The notes under the pieces: generated by a model
Told to the model about the DNA's origin: nothing
Seen by the model: the letters and a program-made list of their open reading frames with translations, nothing else
Database searches by the model: none
In this document: one piece after another, positions 59,606 to 64,000 of the stretch
How the letters are laid out: the number at the start of each line of letters is the position of its first letter
How positions within the stretch are numbered: position 1 is the first letter of the stretch
Assembly: GCA_017165825.1 (NCBI GenBank)
Contig: CM029367.1
Coordinates: 24,313,741 to 24,377,740, forward strand
DNA: 64,000 bases
Origin: Hepsetus odoe
Lineage: Eukaryota > Chordata > Actinopteri > Characiformes > Hepsetidae
Direction: 5' to 3'
Made by a program: the position numbers and the translations under genes

Positions 59606-59683
59606 AGCATAGCACCAGCGTCCAAGCAGATAATAAGACAGTGGATTGTGAGGCTTTAGCTCAATAGCTTTATCCAGATGATC
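59606..59683 (-). CDS. RMDN2: RMDN2 coding exon (DHLDKAIELKPHNP..)
   Basis: RMDN2 belongs to the FAM82/RMD family of TPR-like proteins implicated in microtubule dynamics. This 78 bp, phase 0-0 exon encodes 26 codons, DHLDKAIELKPHNPLSYYLL then GRWCYA, a TPR-like helix with the family's LGRWCY motif. The donor is GCT|GTGAGT. The acceptor is GATTAAG|GAT, with an unusual A at -3; its upstream pyrimidine tract is a (CT)n microsatellite. Confidence 0.93.
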
Positions 59684-59733
59684 CTTAATCGAGAGAGAGA
59701 GAATGAGAGAGAGAGAGATGTGGGGGGGAGGAC
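59684..59733. repeat. (GA)n microsatellite serving as splice polypyrimidine tract
   Basis: GA repeats on the plus strand (two runs broken by ATGA, then ATGTGGGGGGG) are CT repeats on the RMDN2 sense strand, directly upstream of the exon acceptor at 59,684. Confidence 0.85.
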
Positions 59734-60315
59734 AAATTAGAACATTACTCTTTTTCTGAGTTGAACCATAAGAATACCTCCTCACACAAACACATGGAAA
59801 CACTTATGCAAGCATTCAAGCACAAACTGCTGCACACCACTTAATCCCTGTCTCAGTCGCATCTACTTCTGATTTACCTCCCTCTCTGCTCTGTCTATTT
59901 CACCACTCGGCATTCCTATCTCTCTGTCCCTTTCTCTCACAGATAGTCACCCTCCCAGAGTGCTATAGGTAAACATGGTTTGGAAGCCTAACAGACAGTC
60001 ATTATAAAATGCTACGTGCCAAACTGCTGGTCTGTGCTTATGAAACAGTCTCCCGTGGAAGAGTGTGCGGGATGGGATGGGGTGGGGTGTGGAGGGTAAC
60101 CTGACTCCACATGTCCACTGAAAGCAAAACTTCATTGGCCCCTTTTGGGTTGCATTTTGCAGGCACCCTCAGATTAAACTGAAGAATCAATTGCAAAAAA
60201 AACAAAACAAAACAAAAAAAACACTTCAGGTTTATATATATTCAATAATAAAATAATTGAGTATGATTTACAAATATACTTTTGACTCATTTATTTTCTA
60301 AGCTGCATATCCTGG
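59734..60315 (-). other. RMDN2: RMDN2 intron
   Basis: No gene. Includes an A-rich run near 60,197-60,222 directly before the LINE fragments. Confidence 0.5.
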
Positions 60316-60662
60316 TTAGCCCTGACAACAACACTTTCCCTGGCCACTTCCGCTAGCTCCTCCTGGGGGATCCTGAGGTGCTCCCAGGCCAGCCGAGATA
60401 TAAAATCTTCCCAGAGTGTTTTCATTACTGCCACTTGTATTCGGGATCTTATTCCTTCAGTCACTACCCAGAACTCATAGGTGAGGGTATGAACAAAGAT
60501 CTACTTGTGTATTGAGAGCTTTGCCCTTCGGCTCAACTACCTCTTTACCAAACTGTACAATTGCCACCACTGCCTCAACTTGTCTATCAATCCCTTGCTC
60601 CTGTGAACCTGGGAGCAGTTCTGTCAGGGGCATGTAGCTCCTGGTAGGGTCACCCAAGACAG
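60316..60662 (-). mobile_element. LINE fragment (same family as copy A), minus orientation, rearranged
   Basis: On the minus strand, a leader-like stretch (GTGACCCTACCAGGAGC, CTCCCAGGTTCACAGGAGC) is fused directly to the 3' RT region (IDRQVEAVVAIVQF.., then AKALNTQV-like and the SRLAWEHLRIPQEEL end near 60,400-60,340). The endonuclease and RT core are missing between the two. Confidence 0.65.
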
Positions 60663-61640
60663 AGAGGTCTCAGGTGAGGAGCCAGGCAATTAGCGATTCA
60701 TAATGCCCCCATGCAAAGCTCAGAAACATCTGTCAACGCCTCACCCAGAACAGACACACCGGGGGCAATCAGTAAGGGAATCCATCAAGCCAAAGAAGGA
60801 ATCCATCCATGTTTGGCTAGCTTTGAGGACTGCAGAACTGGCTGAGCAGTATTGTCCTGCCAAAAAGGCTGCAGCAATGACAGTCAGGAAAACAAAATTG
60901 GAGGTACAGGAGGAGTTCGGATAAGGAAAGGAGAAGGACTTTCGGTTGGCTTCAAAGAGTTTCTGGCAAACTGTCAGGACTCAGGAGGGGCAGATAAGGG
61001 CTCATCCAGGCTTATTTAAGTTCTGACCTCCACTGATGAGGCGGTTGGATGGTGGAAGGAATACACTGAGGAACTTCTAAACCTGACAGACATGCCCCCC
61101 ACAGAGGAGGCAGGTCTGGAATTTGAAGGGGTGTCATCACCCATTTCCCTGGCAGAGGTCACTAAGGCAATCAGAAAATTCCTCAGCAGGATGGCTCCAG
61201 GGATTAATCAGATATGTCCTGAAATGCTGAAGTCTCTGGACATTGTTTGGCTGTCATAGCTGACATGCTTTTTGAATGTGGCATGGAAGTCTGGGACTGT
61301 ATTTTGGAGTGGCAGATGGTGGTGGTGGTGGTGGTCCCCATTAAAAAAAAAAAGAGGGTATCACATTACTCAGCTTCCCTGGAAAAGTTTACACCCAGGG
61401 GCTGGAAATGAGCTTGAACGTCAAACCTTGGATTCAGGAGAAGCAATGCGGATTCCACTCTGGCTGTGGAAGAGCAGACCAGCACAACACCCTTGCACAG
61501 ATACTGGGAGGGTCATGGGATTTTGCCAAATCAGTCCCCATGTGCATCATGGATCTGAAGAAGGGTTACGACCATGTGCTCCCAGAGGTTTTGTGGGGGC
61601 GTGGTGGGGGTATGGGGCACCTGGGAGCACATTTTTGATC
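60663..61640 (+). mobile_element. LINE fragment, plus orientation (leader plus RT core)
   Basis: Starts GAGGTCTCAGGTGAGGAGCC and CCCCATGCAAAGCTCAGAAAC, lacks the endonuclease, and continues with RT-flanking sequence that aligns with copy A: GAAGGAATCCATCCATG against GAAGGAATCCTTCAATG, CCCACAGAGGAGGCAG, TCTCTGGACATTGTTTGGCTG, CAGATACTGGGAGGGTCATGG. RT frames include a CGFHSGCGRADQHNTLAQIL stretch and MDLKKGYDHV. Dead, with frameshifts. It sits head to head with the minus-oriented fragment. Confidence 0.75.
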
Positions 61641-61954
61641 CATTCAGTACTTTTAAATTAAATTTGAAAACGGAGGAGATGAAAAATCATCTGCTGGACC
61701 TCAGAAGCAATGTTAAGTTCAGAAGCAGTGTAGGCGTAAAAATGAAAGTATATTAAATAAATGTTTTAAATTATAAAAAATTTTATCAATTTTAATGCTG
61801 TGTCATTTTAATCAGGCTGAAAAATATTGCAATACTTCTCTATTCTGATTTTTTTCTTCCACCTCTAATAATTAATAATAGCATCACAATTAAATTTAAT
61901 ATCAACTTTTACATTAAGGCAAAAACCTGTTGGAAAAAAAGTTTCTACACTTAC
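61641..61954 (-). other. RMDN2: RMDN2 intron, 3' side of next exon
   Basis: AT-rich intronic DNA. Nothing else recognised. Confidence 0.55.
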
Positions 61955-62030
61955 CTTGAAAAGGTAGCCATTCTTTATCTTATTCTGGACAGATTCATGT
62001 TCTGATAGAAGTCCACATACAATAGCATAC
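61955..62030 (-). CDS. RMDN2: RMDN2 coding exon, most upstream one in the window (YAIVCGLLSEHES..)
   Basis: A 76 bp exon: one base completing a split codon, then 25 codons, YAIVCGLLSEHESVQNKIKN then GYLFK. The family pattern (W)YA..CG..SE.E..Q.KI..GY.FKEH.DKAI predicts the split codon is Trp. Acceptor GTCTCAATAG|GTATGC, donor AAG|GTAAGTG. It joins in frame to DHLDKAIELK. Together with the five downstream exons it gives ~144 C-terminal residues; human RMDN2 is about 410, so the N-terminal two-thirds lies to the right of the window. Identity rests on similarity and on its convergent position next to CYP1B1. Confidence 0.92.
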
Positions 62031-62967
62031 CTATTGAGACAGAATTGAAAAAAAGAGAACAATGCATGTTTAATACTGTTCTGCATTTTACACATAGCTC
62101 AAATTAGCACTAATGATAGCAACAAGCCTGAAGGGCAAATGTTCTAGTAGTCTCTTCAAAACTTTCTCCCCAGAGCAATGCCCAGCATTTCAAAAAGTGA
62201 TGTCTCCATGTAGCTCCACCACAAAGATAATCCTGAGTAAGCTGGGAGCTGGCCATGTATGGACATCATACACCACTTTTCTAGGTTGAGTAGATTTAAA
62301 GAATGGTTGAAAAGGTCTTTTTTACACAAGCCCATCATTTTATTATTTTAAGTATGGGAGCAACCCCAAGCAGTAGCTCCTCTGTCCAATTAGTTGAGAG
62401 CTTCTTGCAGAAGGCTTGAGAGTCAGAATTGGAAATAGTAGACAAATGCGTGTGTGGGGGTGTGTGCATGCATATGCTCAATTGCATGGTAAAAGTATTC
62501 TGAGACAGAGGTATGAGGTGATCAGTGCCCTCCACCGTGGATGCTAATCCTGCTGGTACTCCCACTCAGATGAGCTATGCCAAACACTTGATCCATGGTA
62601 GTGCTGGGTATTCAGCAGCTGACACATTTTCATCTTGTATGATAAAACTGTAAATAAAATGCTGAAATTGGATTGGGGAAAATGTGAAAGCATTAACTGT
62701 GTAAATGTATTACCTCTTTTGTTATTCACCATTTTATTTATCAGCATTATTTGCAATAACACACTCCCGCTTGTGTTTTGATTTTATACAAGAGTTATAA
62801 TACAATATTATAATGCAATATAAAAAGTAAAGCAAATAAATTCCTAACTTTGTGTCAAATGTGCTTTCGTATCAGAATTATATTTTCTTTTGAATTACAG
62901 ATAAATTAATAAAACGGTTCCAGTTCCAGTCTGTAAAGCATTTCCCAACTCCTTATTTGTTGCTATA
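62031..62967 (-). other. RMDN2: RMDN2 intron, no gene seen
   Basis: I searched for the preceding exon, which should end ..TG before GT on the minus strand, and found no convincing candidate up to the window edge. Short open frames at 62,156-62,762 have no recognisable content. Confidence 0.5.
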
Positions 62968-63247
62968 GTGAAAAGAAAGTGAAAATGAAAGGGACAATCC
63001 ATGTCACTGTGAGTACACACAGCCCCCTGCTGCATGGTGAACCACAACAAAATTGGATCTCTGCATTTATCCCATGCACAAACATGCACCGTGCAGCAGG
63101 GGGCAGCTATGAAAGTGCCCGGGGAGCAGTGACATGGACGGTACCTTGCCCAAGGGTACCTCAGGGCAACCTACTGGTAAGGGGTTTGAACCCACAATCT
63201 TCTGATCCTGTGGCCAACTCCCTAACCACTAGGTCACTGCTGCCCCT
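62968..63247 (-). mobile_element. tRNA-derived SINE (family 1)
   Basis: Minus strand: GGGGCAGCAGTGACCTAGTGG, degenerate B box GGTTCAAACCCC, CAAGGTACCGTCCATGTCACTGC, GTTTGTGCATGGGATAAATGC and TTTTGTTGTGGTTCACC, ending TTTCATTTTCACTTTCTTTTCAC. Somewhat more diverged than the 55 kb copies. Confidence 0.85.
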
Positions 63248-63457
63248 GTGTTATATTCCATTCCTTTTTAGATCAGTTTGCTTACAAGTTCCATTGTCAC
63301 AGTTGCGGAATGAAAAGCTTAAGAGCAGATTGGGAAATTGAAAAGGCATGCTGAGCAGACACACTGTTCCACAAAACCTGACCAAACGGGTTAGAGGGTT
63401 GCCAGGGTTAGCCCAGACGCTGAAGGTCAGGTTTCTTCTGTGGATTACATTTATTTT
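63248..63457. other. RMDN2 intron, no gene seen
   Basis: Short spacer between the two SINEs. Confidence 0.5.
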
Positions 63458-63639
63458 TACATTTATGGCATTTAGCAGATACTCTAATCCAGAGCAGCTT
63501 CCATTTCCTAATTACTGCCCCCATGGAGCAACTCAGGGTTAAGGGTCTTGTTCAGGAATCCAATGGTGGTAATGCTAGAGGTGAGACTAAAACCTACGAC
63601 CTCTAGGCAAGTATCTTACCACTAGACCACCAACACCCC
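63458..63639 (-). mobile_element. tRNA-derived SINE (family 2)
   Basis: Minus strand: GGTGTTGGTGGTCTAGTGG, a degraded B box, CCTGAACAAGACCCTTAACCC, and the 3' end ATCTGCTAAATGCCATAAATG. Matches the 50.5 kb copy end to end. Confidence 0.8.
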
Positions 63640-64000
63640 ATTGGTGGTGATTTATTTAAGCCATTTGGTTGGCAGTCACCACCACAGCAGAGGTTTATGC
63701 CAATGCAGTCATTGCCTGCCACATGTAACCTTTCTGGCATTCATTCAAGCTTGTCTGACCAAATAGGAAAAAGGAGAGAAAATAATAAATGGTTTTATTC
63801 ATGGATTTATTTCATCTTGTGAAGTGACAAATCTCCCACTAAAGTTATTTTAGTAGACGCTTAACATGGATATTGCACAGGTAAGGCTGAGGAAGCAGGT
63901 TGCTCAATGGTCTTGAGGGTAATTTTCATCCCTTTTCACTTATTGCTTTGTGAAATGCTCTAATTCAACCCTAGCACATATCTGTCATGTTCTGACAATG
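63640..64000. other. RMDN2 intron or flank, no gene seen
   Basis: No supported feature to the right edge. Confidence 0.45.

Noticed and set aside
63260..63310. Possible upstream RMDN2 exon near ACAATGG|..GTAAGC on the minus strand
   Set aside because: The donor does not give the phase needed to complete the split Trp codon, and the peptide does not resemble RMDN2.

Overview
This window is vertebrate nuclear DNA, most likely from a teleost fish. Three things point there: introns with canonical GT-AG sites; dense teleost-type repeats (many degenerate Tc1/mariner copies, two tRNA-derived SINE families, degenerate non-LTR retrotransposons, long CA/GT/AT microsatellites); and two genes whose identity and arrangement are conserved from fish to mammals. 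The many Tc1-like copies would fit an otophysan such as a catfish or characin, but that is only a guess. Nothing prokaryotic is present: no operons, CRISPR or phage.

Layout. Positions 1-40,000 contain no gene I can support. This stretch is AT-rich noncoding DNA with repeat remnants: LINEs at about 1.6-3.6, 6.4, 7.3-7.9, 11.1-13.1, 19.6 and 21.7 kb; Tc1-like elements at 4.0-4.6, 14.2-15.4 and 17.0-17.8 kb; a palindromic MITE at 10.6 kb; and SINEs at 7.9, 14.7, 17.4, 38.0 and 38.4 kb. Stretches at about 29.8-30.1 and 31.0-31.9 kb look unlike repeats and carry recognisable transcription-factor motifs, so they are candidate regulatory DNA for the downstream gene.

About 40,100-47,020 (+ strand) is a complete CYP1B1 gene (cytochrome P450 1B1). 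It has a candidate TATA-like promoter next to an unusual GT/GA/G tract, a noncoding first exon, a very GC-rich coding exon 2 and a coding exon 3. The spliced product is 523 residues with all P450 signature motifs. Intron 2 holds a CATC-type microsatellite and a LINE fragment split by a SINE.

About 47,020-53,770 is intergenic, with more Tc1-like remnants and one SINE. From 62,030 down to 53,773 (- strand) are the last six coding exons of RMDN2 (regulator of microtubule dynamics 2). They splice in frame to the C-terminal ~144 residues; the 5' exons lie beyond the right edge. Its introns hold a SINE dimer, a retroposon tail, a puzzling exon-like segment on the opposite strand, and a rearranged LINE.

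CYP1B1 and RMDN2 face each other tail to tail, as on human chromosome 2p22, so this is an ancient conserved gene pair. There is no sign of functional cooperation beyond that adjacency. I did not find a convincingly new biological system. The most useful leads are the regulatory architecture of CYP1B1, the microsatellite serving as a splice polypyrimidine tract in RMDN2, the exon-like antisense segment in an RMDN2 intron, and the nested transposons.
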